A DNA stretch of 64,000 bases. It comes from Streptomyces sp. NRRL S-244. GTDB lineage: Bacteria; Actinomycetota; Actinomycetes; Streptomycetales; Streptomycetaceae. The notes beneath the pieces were generated by a model. It worked only from the letters and a program-made list of their open reading frames with translations, had not been told where the DNA came from and made no database searches. The stretch is from the NCBI RefSeq assembly GCF_000717915.1, contig NZ_JOCX01000003.1:1-64000 (forward strand). Reading direction: 5' to 3'. Shown in pieces: positions 18,747 through 26,660 of the stretch (positions within the stretch are counted from its first letter, which is position 1; each line of letters opens with the position of its first letter). Made by a program: the position numbers and the translations under genes.

Positions 18747-19811
18747 TCAACCCCGGGCGGTCGAGCCTGCCGCCGCGGGCGCCGCCGCGTCCGCCGCCGG
18801 GGCCCGGTTCCAGCGCATCCGGCACCACGGGAGGGCCAGCTGCCCCTGGTCGGAGACCTCCCGCGGAGCGAGGTCCGTGATCGCGGCCGCCTCCCGGTGG
18901 CGGGCGTAGACGGTGTCGACGTACCGGTGCCCGGTGTCGGCGGCGATGAAGAGGACCGTCCGCTCGGGGGCGCGCTCGCGTTCGTGGCGGGCGGCGAGAT
19001 AGCCGGCGCCGGTGGAGAGCCCCGCGAAGACCGCGTGCCGGCGCAGCAGGTCCACGCTGCCGGCCAGCGCCGCGTCGAAGGAGATCCAGTGCAGGGTGTC
19101 GTACAGCTCGTGCGAGACGTTGCCGAAGGGGATGGAGCTGCCGATCCCGGCGATGATGATCTCGGGGTCCACGACGTGCTCGGCGCCGAAGGTGAGGCTG
19201 CCGTACGGCTGGACCCCGACGAGTTCGACGTCGGCCGGGGCGGCCGCGGCCGCCCCGCGCAGGTAGCGGGCGAGGGCTCCGGTGGATGCCCCGGAGCCGA
19301 CCCCGCCGACGACGGTGAGCCCGGCGGCGTCGCCGCTCCGGCCGACCGTCGCCTCCCGGATCCGGTCGGCGATCGCGCGGTAGCCGAGGTAGTGGACGTC
19401 GTCGTGGTACTGCCGCATCCAGTGGTACTCGGGGTGCGCGGCGAGGATCTCGTGGATCCGCTCCACCCGCCGCTTCTGGTCGAGCTTGAGGTCGCTGCAC
19501 GGCTCCATCTGCTCCAGCGTCGCCCCGAGTACGGCGAGTTGGGTGCGCAGCGTGTGGTCCACCGTCGTGGAGCCGACGATGTGGCAGCGCATGCCGTACC
19601 GGTGACAGGCCAGGGCGAGGGCGTACGCGTAGATGCCGCTGGAGCTGTCCAGCAGGGTGTCCCCGCGGCGCACCGCCCCGGTGTCCAGCAGATGGCGCAC
19701 CGCGGCGAGCGCGGAGACCACCTTCATGGTCTCAAAGCGCAGGCAGACGAGCCGGTCGTCGAGCCGTATCAGGTCCGGCCGGCCGATCGCCTCGGCGACG
19801 TGCTGGTCCAT
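18747..19811 (-). CDS. PLP-dependent fold-type II synthase (cysteine synthase/SbnA-like)
   Basis: 354 residues. FETMKVVSALAAVRHLLD carries the probable PLP Lys. DSSSGIYAYALALACHRYGM replaces the usual SSGNTG substrate loop with SSGIY, and GGVGSGASTGALARYL is the phosphate-binding loop. The family does beta-replacement on O-acetyl or O-phospho amino acids. The altered loop implies a nucleophile other than sulfide. A GHMP kinase gene precedes it with an 80-base overlap, so an O-phosphorylated amino acid is the likely substrate. The ATG follows GAGGAG. It is last in the six-gene importer and biosynthesis operon. The C-terminal 30 residues are Ala/Arg-rich and non-conserved. Confidence 0.82.
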   Translation of the reverse strand: MDQHVAEAIGRPDLIRLDDRLVCLRFETMKVVSALAAVRHLLDTGAVRRGDTLLDSSSGIYAYALALACHRYGMRCHIVGSTTVDHTLRTQLAVLGATLEQMEPCSDLKLDQKRRVERIHEILAAHPEYHWMRQYHDDVHYLGYRAIADRIREATVGRSGDAAGLTVVGGVGSGASTGALARYLRGAAAAAPADVELVGVQPYGSLTFGAEHVVDPEIIIAGIGSSIPFGNVSHELYDTLHWISFDAALAGSVDLLRRHAVFAGLSTGAGYLAARHERERAPERTVLFIAADTGHRYVDTVYARHREAAAITDLAPREVSDQGQLALPWCRMRWNRAPAADAAAPAAAGSTARG

Positions 19812-20739
19812 GCGGGAACTCCTCGCTGGTGGTCGTGAAGGTCGTGAAGGTCCGGGTGGCGGGGATGCCGTGGGCGTCGAGGGCGCGCAGGCAGCCGCGT
19901 ACGCGGTGCCGCAGGCCGGGCGCGGCCGGGTCGAAGAGCACGCCCGCCACCGCGCCGCTGTGCGCGATCTGTACGCCGACCGCCCCGACGCGCCGGGAGA
20001 TGCCGGCCAGCGCGTCGAACTCCGGGTGGCACAGGACCTGTTGGCCGCGCCGGGCGCTGGCGGTGGCGACCTCGCCGAGGAGCGGGGCGTCTGCGGTGGC
20101 CACCGCCCGGCGCAGCAGCGTGCGCAGCCGCTCGAAGGCCCGTACATCTCCGTCGCCGGGCTCCCGCACGGGCAGGGACAGGGTGTCCACGGGGGCGCCT
20201 CCGCCGAGGGCGCAGCCGACCACGACCAGCGGCGGCAGCGCCGGGCCGAGGGCTTCCAGCACCCGGCCCTCGCGCTGGGCGAACAGCACCGGTCGCCCGT
20301 CCCACATCAGTGGATCGCAGGCCAGTTCGGCCCGTACGGCCAGCCGGGCAACCGACTCGGGGGCCGGCCGCATCCCGTACGAGTCCGCGACGGCGCGTAC
20401 GGTGGCGATCACATCGCTGGTGGAGCTGCCCATGCCCAGGCCCACCGGTATGTCGCTCGTGAGCCTCAACTCCCCGCCGCAGGGCCGCTGTCCGGTCCGT
20501 TCCGCGCACTGCGCCACCGCGAGGGCCGCGGCCCGTACCGCCTTCGTACGGTCGGCGGGTACGGCGGTGAGCGCCCCGGGCTCGGTACCGGGCCTGCGGA
20601 CGAACTCGGCGCGGCTGCCCGGGCCGGGCATGGGCAGGGTGACCAGGCCGGCGCACCGGCGGCCGTCGGCGTCGAGGAAGACGCCCTGGAGGATCTCGCC
20701 GTGGTGGCAGGGGGCGTGTCCGGTGCCGGTGCGGATCAC
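19732..20739 (-). CDS. GHMP-family kinase, PduX/threonine-kinase-like
   Basis: 335 residues. GTGHAPCHHGEILQGVF is the PduX-like N-terminal motif, DIPVGLGMGSSTSDVIATVRAV the ATP-binding GHMP loop, and QIAHSGAVAGVLFDP the C-terminal motif. PduX phosphorylates L-threonine; a serine, homoserine or threonine kinase role fits the PLP synthase encoded next. The last about 27 residues (HGPARRRGDRPAGPDT...) lie in the overlap with the next gene and look non-conserved. The GTG start overlaps the DUF364 TGA (GTGA), so translation is coupled. Confidence 0.85.
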   Translation of the reverse strand: MIRTGTGHAPCHHGEILQGVFLDADGRRCAGLVTLPMPGPGSRAEFVRRPGTEPGALTAVPADRTKAVRAAALAVAQCAERTGQRPCGGELRLTSDIPVGLGMGSSTSDVIATVRAVADSYGMRPAPESVARLAVRAELACDPLMWDGRPVLFAQREGRVLEALGPALPPLVVVGCALGGGAPVDTLSLPVREPGDGDVRAFERLRTLLRRAVATADAPLLGEVATASARRGQQVLCHPEFDALAGISRRVGAVGVQIAHSGAVAGVLFDPAAPGLRHRVRGCLRALDAHGIPATRTFTTFTTTSEEFPHGPARRRGDRPAGPDTARRPARLPAL

Positions 20740-21611
20740 GCGGAGCTCGCCGTCCGGTAGCGGTACAGGACCGTCTCCTCGGCGCTGAACTGGGAGAACG
20801 GGAAGGGCTCCGCGGACAGGGCGCTCACGCCGGAGCCGAGGAAGGCGCGGGCGACGGCGCTGCCGGTCTGCGCGTAGACGATCAGCGGGATGCCGCGGGA
20901 GCGGCAGCGCTCCAGGACGGTGTCGAACGAGCCGTTGCTCAGGGTCATTCCGGTGGCGACGACGGCCTCGGCGCGCTCCAGCACCGCGTGCATGTCATCG
21001 GTGACGGGGTCGCCCCACTGGGTGGCCCTGAGGTTGAAGTCGCAGGGCAGCGGTTCGCCGCCGCGCTCGCGGATCGCCGCGACGAGTGGGTTGACGACGC
21101 CGATGAGGCCTACGCGGGCCCCTTCCTGGATGTCGAGCAGGCCGGCGATGGCCGTGTCGCGGGCCTTCGCGCGCATCTCGGGGGTGCCGGTGGGGAGCGC
21201 GACGGGCTCGGCGTCGCCCGCCGCCGCGGCCAGCCGGTGCGGGCGGGCCTCGGACAGGTACGCGTCGAGGGCGGCGATCCGCAGCGGACGCGGGGCTTCG
21301 CGCAGCAGGCGGTCGAGCGGAATGCCGGAGGAGTCGCGGCAGATCTCCGGGTCGATCTCGCCCGCCTCGAAGGCACAGCCGCCGAAGGAGCCGCCGAGGC
21401 GGACCAGGACGTACTGGTTGAGGTACGTGGTGTCGCCGCCGGCCAGTCGGGTGCCGTGGTGGATCCAGAACACGCTGGTGGCGACGAGCCCGGAGGGCAG
21501 CGGACCGTGTTCGCCGGCCAGGACGGCCTCGATGAGCCCGTCCACGGACGACGGTACGAGGGCGGGACCGGGGGCGGAGGCGGGACCGGGGACGGGGCTT
21601 GCGTGGTTCAC
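20736..21611 (-). CDS. DUF4213/DUF364 protein, putative heavy-metal chelation domain
   Basis: 291 residues. The N-terminal part (LVATSVFWIHHGTRLAGGDTTYLNQYVLVRLGG) fits DUF4213. The C-terminal Rossmann-like domain (ARVGLIGVVNPLVAAIRERG ... EAVVATGMTLSNGSFDTVLE ... LIVYAQTGS) fits DUF364, annotated as a heavy-metal-binding fold. Such genes often sit beside metal or metallophore ABC transporters, as here. I start at the GTG with AAGGAG five bases upstream; an in-frame GTG five codons earlier overlaps the ATPase stop. Inferred role: handling or release of the imported metal complex, or a step in ligand synthesis. Confidence 0.8.
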   Translation of the reverse strand: MNHASPVPGPASAPGPALVPSSVDGLIEAVLAGEHGPLPSGLVATSVFWIHHGTRLAGGDTTYLNQYVLVRLGGSFGGCAFEAGEIDPEICRDSSGIPLDRLLREAPRPLRIAALDAYLSEARPHRLAAAAGDAEPVALPTGTPEMRAKARDTAIAGLLDIQEGARVGLIGVVNPLVAAIRERGGEPLPCDFNLRATQWGDPVTDDMHAVLERAEAVVATGMTLSNGSFDTVLERCRSRGIPLIVYAQTGSAVARAFLGSGVSALSAEPFPFSQFSAEETVLYRYRTASSA

Positions 21612-21622
21612 AAGTCTCCTTT

Positions 21623-22420
21623 TCACAGGGTGGGTTGGGGTGATCGAAGCGGAGTGCCGAGCGGCCCGCGGTAGCTGACCGAGGGGTGGCCGAGCGGGTC
21701 CGTCGTGAGTGCGGCGTCGACCTCGAACACCTCGGCGAGCCGCTCGGCGGTGAGAACGGCGGCGGGGGTGCCGGAGGCCACCAGGCGGCCGTGGTGCAGG
21801 AGCAGCAGCCGGTCGCAGTACCGGGCGGCGAGCGACAGGTCGTGCAGCGCGACCAGGACCGTCCGCTCGCTCCCGGCCAGCAGCTCCATCAGTTCCAACT
21901 GGTGTTTGACGTCGAGGTGGTTGGTGGGCTCGTCGAGCACCAGCCCGTACGGCTGCTGCGCCAGCGCGCGGGCGATGTGGGCGCGCTGGCGCTCACCGCC
22001 CGACAGCGCCTTCCAGGACCGGCCGGCGAGCGCGGTCAGTCCGACCCGTTCCAGCGCATCGGCGACCACCGCCCGGTCGGCGGCGTCCGGTCCGCGCCAG
22101 CGGTCCCGGAACGGGGTCCGCCCCAGGCCCACGACCTCGGCGACCCGCAGGTCACTGTCGGAGCCCGAGTCCTGTGCGACGAAGGCGACGTGGCGGGCGA
22201 TGCGCCGCGCGCTCCAGTCCCGTACGGACTCGCCGTCGTAGCGGACCGTACCCGCGTCGGGAGCCCGCAGGCCGGCCAGGCAGCGCAGCAGCGAGGACTT
22301 GCCCGAGCCGTTGGGGCCGAGCAGTGCGACCGTCTCGCCGGGCGCGATGTCCGCGCCGACCTCCCGTACGACCTGCGTGCCCGCCACCGACCAGCTGACG
22401 TTCTCGGCGGTGATCCTCAC
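21623..22420 (-). CDS. metal-chelate ABC importer ATPase (FecE/FhuC-like)
   Basis: 265 residues. Walker A LLGPNGSGKSSLL, signature LSGGERQRAHIARALA, Walker B GLVLDEPTNHLD and H-loop ALHDLSLAARYCD. The order and motifs match the FecE/BtuD class that energises siderophore, heme or cobalamin uptake. The GTG start overlaps the permease TGA (GTGA at 22417-22420). Forms the importer with the next two genes. Confidence 0.93.
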   Translation of the reverse strand: MRITAENVSWSVAGTQVVREVGADIAPGETVALLGPNGSGKSSLLRCLAGLRAPDAGTVRYDGESVRDWSARRIARHVAFVAQDSGSDSDLRVAEVVGLGRTPFRDRWRGPDAADRAVVADALERVGLTALAGRSWKALSGGERQRAHIARALAQQPYGLVLDEPTNHLDVKHQLELMELLAGSERTVLVALHDLSLAARYCDRLLLLHHGRLVASGTPAAVLTAERLAEVFEVDAALTTDPLGHPSVSYRGPLGTPLRSPQPTL

Positions 22421-23460
22421 AGCTCACCCCGCTTGCGCAGCACGAGGAGGAAGAGCGGTACGCCGAGCAGAGCGGTGATCACGCCGACGGGTACCTCGCG
22501 GGGCGCGAAGGCGACCCTCGCGAGCGCGTCCGTCCACACCAGGAACACCGCGCCCGCGAGCGCCGCGTACGGGAGCAGCACCCGGTGCAGCGGCCCGACG
22601 AGGAACCGCACTCCGTGGGGGACGATCAGCCCGACGAAGCCGATGGCGCCGACGGTGGCCACCGCGACGGCGGTCAGCGCGGCGGTGACCACGAGCAGCA
22701 GCGTCCGCGTGTGCCGTACGCCGATGCCCAGGGACGCGGCGGTGTCGGTGCCGAACGCGAGCCCGTCGAGGGCGTTCGAGCACAGCCACGCCGCCAGCAG
22801 CCCCAGCGGGGTGACGATCGCGCAGACGGCGACGGTGTTCCAGCGGGCCGGCGCCATCGAGCCGAGCAGCCAGTGGGTGACGGCCCGCGTGGTGTCCGCG
22901 TCCGCCGAGGCCATCAGGACCAGCGAGGTCAGCGCGGTGAAGAGCTGGCCGACGACCACGCCGGTGAGGACGATACGGACGGAGTCCAGCCCGGTACGCC
23001 GCAGGAGCAGCAGGAGCAGGCCGAAGGAGAGCAGCGCGCCGGCGAGCGCGCCGCCGGTGGCTCCGAGCGTGCTCGCGCCGATCCCGAGGACGAGGACGGT
23101 GACGGCTCCCGCCGACGCGCCGGAGGAGACGCCGAGCAGGTAGGGGTCGGCGAGGGCGTTGCGGGTGACCGCCTGGAGCACCGTGCCGCACACGGCCAGC
23201 GAGGCGCCGACGAGGGCGGCCATCAGCACCCGCGGCAGCCGCAGGTCCCAGACGAGCGAGTCGACGAGCGGCGCCAACGGCGCCACGTCCAGGCCGAGAT
23301 GGGCTCCGAGTACGCGGGCGAGACCGGTCCATCCGACGTCGGCGGCACCGAGGCGCACGGCAGCCGCCACCGAGCCCGCCAGCGCGCCAGCGGCGAGGAG
23401 CAGACGGAGCGCGTGGACCGTCCCGGCAGGACCCTTCCGGGTGGCCGGGTCAGCGGACAT
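22417..23460 (-). CDS. FecCD-family ABC importer permease
   Basis: 347 residues with about ten membrane helices. LPRVLMAALVGASLAVCGTVLQAVTRNALADPYLLGVSSGASAGA and GLIVPHGVRFLVGPLHRVLLPYAALAGAVFLVWTDALAR are FecCD hallmarks. A single gene is present, so it likely works as a homodimer. The start overlaps the end of the lipoprotein gene by 11 bases. Imports a metal-ligand complex across the membrane. Confidence 0.93.
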   Translation of the reverse strand: MSADPATRKGPAGTVHALRLLLAAGALAGSVAAAVRLGAADVGWTGLARVLGAHLGLDVAPLAPLVDSLVWDLRLPRVLMAALVGASLAVCGTVLQAVTRNALADPYLLGVSSGASAGAVTVLVLGIGASTLGATGGALAGALLSFGLLLLLLRRTGLDSVRIVLTGVVVGQLFTALTSLVLMASADADTTRAVTHWLLGSMAPARWNTVAVCAIVTPLGLLAAWLCSNALDGLAFGTDTAASLGIGVRHTRTLLLVVTAALTAVAVATVGAIGFVGLIVPHGVRFLVGPLHRVLLPYAALAGAVFLVWTDALARVAFAPREVPVGVITALLGVPLFLLVLRKRGEL

Positions 23461-24472
23461 ACCCGAGGTCCTTCATGCCGTTCGCCAGGAGCCCGAGGGC
23501 GTGCACGGAGCGCACGGACGGGTCCAGCTCGATGCCCGGCACCTCCAGGATCCTGCCGTCGCGGACCGCGGCCAGCTTCGAGACCACCGGGTGGCGGGCC
23601 AGTTCGGCGCGCTTCTCGGCGGCGCTGTCGCCGGGCCGCCCGCGCTCGGACAGATCGCCGATCACGAGGAAGTCCGGTTCCCGCTTGGCGACTTCCTCCC
23701 AGGTAACCTCCGGCCAGTCCTCGTCGACGTCGTCGAAGGCGTTCTGCGCGCCGACGATCCGGCTCATTTCACTGGGCAGGCCGCTCTTGCCCGCGACGTA
23801 CGGCATTCCGTTGAAGACGGAGTAGAGGTAGACGACGGTCGGCCGGTCCGCGCCCCGGGGGACCTTCCCCGCGTTCTCCCCCGCCTTGGCGACCGCCGCG
23901 CGCTGGTCGGCGGCGAGCTTGTCGGCCCGCTCCCGGGCGCCGAAGAGCGTGCCCAGGTTCTCGTAGTCGGAGAAGAGCAGATCGAAGGGGGTGGCGCCGG
24001 CCGGGTTCTGCCGGGGGCAGTCCACGGCGCTGACGAAGGTGGGGACCTTGAGGGCGTCCAGCTCCTCGCGGGTGCCGGCGCGGTCCTTGGTGTAGAGGTC
24101 CGCCGAACCGGCGATGACGAAGTCGGGGGTGGCGGCGCGCAGTTGCTCACTGGTGGCGATCTTCGGGGCGATGACCGGGACCTTGGCGTACGCGGCCTCG
24201 TACTGTGCGGGGATCTTCGTCTTGAGGTTGGCGGTCCCCGCCATCCGGCCCTGGAGGCCGAGTTCGAGCAGGATCTCGGTCGAGGCCTGGTCCAGGGCGA
24301 CGGTCCGCTGCGGCGGCGCGGCGACGGACACCTGACGGCCGCAGCTGGTGACGGAGACCGCGTCGGCGGCGGGCTCGCCGTCCGCCCGGGAACCTCCGCC
24401 GGCTGCCGTGGAGCAGCCGGCGGTGGCGAGGGCGAGGGTCAGGGCTATCCCGAGGCGGGCGGGGTGGCGCAT
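23450..24472 (-). CDS. metal-chelate substrate-binding lipoprotein (class III)
   Basis: 340 residues. A signal peptide (MRHPARLGIALTLALATAGCS) ends in a lipobox-like AGC, with Thr rather than Leu at -3. The two lobes of the helical-backbone metal-receptor fold are visible: PQRTVALDQASTEILLELGLQ, TPDFVIAG, FSDYENLGTLFG, VVYLYS and EPDFLVIGDL. I use the ATG with GGAG seven bases upstream; the longer frame has no signal-like start. It is the first gene of the minus-strand arm and faces the Zur-like box. Confidence 0.9.
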   Translation of the reverse strand: MRHPARLGIALTLALATAGCSTAAGGGSRADGEPAADAVSVTSCGRQVSVAAPPQRTVALDQASTEILLELGLQGRMAGTANLKTKIPAQYEAAYAKVPVIAPKIATSEQLRAATPDFVIAGSADLYTKDRAGTREELDALKVPTFVSAVDCPRQNPAGATPFDLLFSDYENLGTLFGARERADKLAADQRAAVAKAGENAGKVPRGADRPTVVYLYSVFNGMPYVAGKSGLPSEMSRIVGAQNAFDDVDEDWPEVTWEEVAKREPDFLVIGDLSERGRPGDSAAEKRAELARHPVVSKLAAVRDGRILEVPGIELDPSVRSVHALGLLANGMKDLGYVR

Positions 24473-24550
24473 GGAATCTCCGGTCTGGGAGGAAGGGCAT
24501 GGGTGTGGTCGTGCACCGGGCGGGAGTGCCACGTTCGAAGAGTACTGTAA

Positions 24551-24565
24551 TGGTATTCATTTTCA
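24551..24565. promoter_or_regulatory. Zur-box-like operator in the divergent promoter region
   Basis: The minus strand reads TGAAAATGAATACCA, matching 12 of 15 bases of the actinobacterial Zur box TGAAAATGATTTTCA, with one perfect half-site. It is an AT-rich island in GC-rich DNA, 79 bp before the lipoprotein start and 60 bp before the MFS start, so one site could repress both arms. No DmdR/IdeR-type iron box was seen nearby. On the minus strand a TACAGT -10-like hexamer follows directly. Confidence 0.55.
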
Positions 24566-24625
24566 TTAACGACATCCGGGGCCGGTTCGCCGAGCCGCTC
24601 CCCCACCTCCGAAGGAGCCCCACAC

Positions 24626-25903
24626 GTGGCGACCACACCCGCGCCGACCGCGGCCAAGACCGCTGCCCCGCCCCCGCGTTCGGTCCTGCGCGACCCCGCG
24701 TTCCTGCGCCTGTGGGCGGGTACCACCGCCTCCGGGCTCGCGACCTGGGCGCTGCCGTTCGTCCTCGGGCTCGCGGTGCTCCACCGCGATCTCGGCGCCG
24801 CCGGCCTCGGCCTGGTCCTCGCCGCCCGCACCGCCGGCTTCCTCGCCGCCGTCGCCGTCGGCGGCGTACTGGCCGACCGGCACTCCCGCCGCGCGGTCGT
24901 GCTCTGGTCCGCCCTCGCGGCGGCGCTCGCCGCGCCCCTCCTCGCCGCCGGTCTCGGCCGCTCGCTCGTGCTGATGACGCTCGCCGCCGCCCTCGCCGGG
25001 GCCGGACAGGGCGCCTGCCGCCCGGCGTTCCAGGCGCTCACCGCCGAGACCGTCGAGCCCGGGCGCCGCCAGCAGGCCAACGCCGCCATGACCATGGCGG
25101 TCCGCGGCTCCACGCTCGCGGGACCCGCCCTGACCGCCCTGCTCGCGGCCTTCCTCGACGTACCGGCGCTGCTGCTGGGCATCGGCCTGCTCTGGCTGGT
25201 CGCCGCGCTGGTACCCGGCCAGGGCGGTGGCGCCACGGCCGCGGCCGTCGAGGAGTCGGCCGCGGAGCCCGCCCCGCGCGCCGGGTTCCGTACGGAGTTC
25301 CTGGAGGGCATACGCGAGGCGCGCCGCCACCCGTGGTTCCTCGCCGGACTCGCCGCCCTCGTCGCCGTCATCGCCCTCGGCTACTCCGCCACCAGCGTCG
25401 CGCTGCCGCTGATCAGCCGGGACCGCTACGGCACCGAGTGGGTGCTGGCCGCGGCCATGACCGCGTACACCGTCGGCGCGCTCGGCGGGGCCCTGGCCAT
25501 CGCCCGGTGGCGGCCGCGCTCCCCGGGCTGGGCGGCCCTCGCCGGGCTGGCGGCGTACGGCCTCGCCCCGCTGAGCCTGATGGTGCCGGTCCACCCGGTG
25601 GTGGTCGTCGCCGCGTACGCCGTCGCCGGGATCGGCATCGAACTGTTCAACGTGCCCTGGTTCACGGCCACCCAGCGCGAGGTCGCCCCGGACAAGCTGG
25701 CCCGCGTCTCCTCGCTGGACTTCCTGGTGTCGTACGGTCTGGCGCCCGTCGGGCTCGCGCTGATCGCCCCCGCCATCGACGCCTTCGGGGCAACGGCGGT
25801 ACTGGGCGGCTGCGCCGCCGCGTGCTTCCTCGTACCGGCAGCGGCGGCGCTGGTGCCCACCGCGCGCCACTTCGGCCGGCCGGGCGCGGCGACGACGGAC
25901 TGA
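24626..25903 (+). CDS. MFS exporter (EntS/siderophore-export-like)
   Basis: 425 residues, about 12 membrane helices. The motif-A region reads GGVLADRHSRRAVVLWS, and FRTEFLEGIREARRHPWF is the central cytoplasmic loop typical of the MFS_3/EntS group used for siderophore export. The GTG start follows GAAGGAG. It is divergent from the importer, so the locus encodes both export and uptake. A strong hairpin (25921-25953) follows, so the genes downstream probably use another promoter or readthrough. Confidence 0.88.
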   Translation: MATTPAPTAAKTAAPPPRSVLRDPAFLRLWAGTTASGLATWALPFVLGLAVLHRDLGAAGLGLVLAARTAGFLAAVAVGGVLADRHSRRAVVLWSALAAALAAPLLAAGLGRSLVLMTLAAALAGAGQGACRPAFQALTAETVEPGRRQQANAAMTMAVRGSTLAGPALTALLAAFLDVPALLLGIGLLWLVAALVPGQGGGATAAAVEESAAEPAPRAGFRTEFLEGIREARRHPWFLAGLAALVAVIALGYSATSVALPLISRDRYGTEWVLAAAMTAYTVGALGGALAIARWRPRSPGWAALAGLAAYGLAPLSLMVPVHPVVVVAAYAVAGIGIELFNVPWFTATQREVAPDKLARVSSLDFLVSYGLAPVGLALIAPAIDAFGATAVLGGCAAACFLVPAAAALVPTARHFGRPGAATTD

Positions 25904-25920
25904 TCGACGCCGTTCACGGC

Positions 25921-25953
25921 GGGCCCCGGCCGGCCCTCGCCCGGCCGGGGCCC
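25921..25953 (+). terminator. hairpin after the MFS gene
   Basis: Perfect 13-bp stem GGGCCCCGGCCGG with a short loop, 18 bp after the MFS stop. Confidence 0.7.
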
Positions 25954-25990
25954 GGCCCGCGTCGATCCCGCATCTGGCAAGCTGCGGTAC

Positions 25991-26542
25991 ATGACCGCGT
26001 CGCAACCAGTCGATTTCGCGCAGATCACCCGAGCGCGGGAGCTGCCCGCCGAACTCCGGGAGCAGCTCGTCGACTGCTGGGTACGGGTCATCAACGCCGG
26101 GGGCGCCGTCATCCCCCGGGAACTCCCCATGCCGCCGGTGAACACCGGCCAGGCCGACCCGGCCCTGGGCCTGCTCGTCGGCGCGCTCGATCCGCGCCGC
26201 GCCAGGATGCTGATCGCCACGGTCGGCGGGAAGCTGGCGGGGTGGCTGATCGTGCGCCGTGACCCGCATCCGCTCGTCGCGCACTGCGGCGCCGTCAACC
26301 ACGTCATGACCCACCCCGACTTCCGCGGCAGCGGCATCGGTACGGCGCTGATGCACCGGGTCCGCGAACTCGCCCGGCAGGAAATGGGGCTGGAGCAGCT
26401 GCACATCGCCGTCCGGGCCGGGCTGGGGCTCGAGGAGTTCTACGGCCGTCTGGGCTGGCGCGAGATCGGGCGCTGGCCCGGCGGTCTGCGGGTCTCGCCC
26501 GGCGACGACCGCGACGAGATCCTCATGTACCTGGCGCTCTGA
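25991..26542 (+). CDS. GNAT-family N-acetyltransferase
   Basis: 183 residues. MLIATVGGKLAGWLIVRRD, then AVNHVMTHPDFRGSGIGTALMHRVRELARQ (motif A, acetyl-CoA pyrophosphate loop), then LEQLHIAVRAGLGLEEFYGRLGWREIGRW. Typical of small-molecule or antibiotic-type acetyltransferases. It sits between the exporter and the biosynthetic genes and could acylate the product or give self-protection. It may also be unrelated, since terminator-like DNA precedes it and 118 bp follow. Confidence 0.85.
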   Translation: MTASQPVDFAQITRARELPAELREQLVDCWVRVINAGGAVIPRELPMPPVNTGQADPALGLLVGALDPRRARMLIATVGGKLAGWLIVRRDPHPLVAHCGAVNHVMTHPDFRGSGIGTALMHRVRELARQEMGLEQLHIAVRAGLGLEEFYGRLGWREIGRWPGGLRVSPGDDRDEILMYLAL

Positions 26543-26660
26543 CGGCACCGTCGCATTTCGGCCAACTCCCGTCAGCACGCGTCCAAACCATGCCAGCAGG
26601 GCATGAACAGGGCCGCGAGGAATATCGTCGTACGATCGGCGCGCGGGAGGAGCAGCTGGG

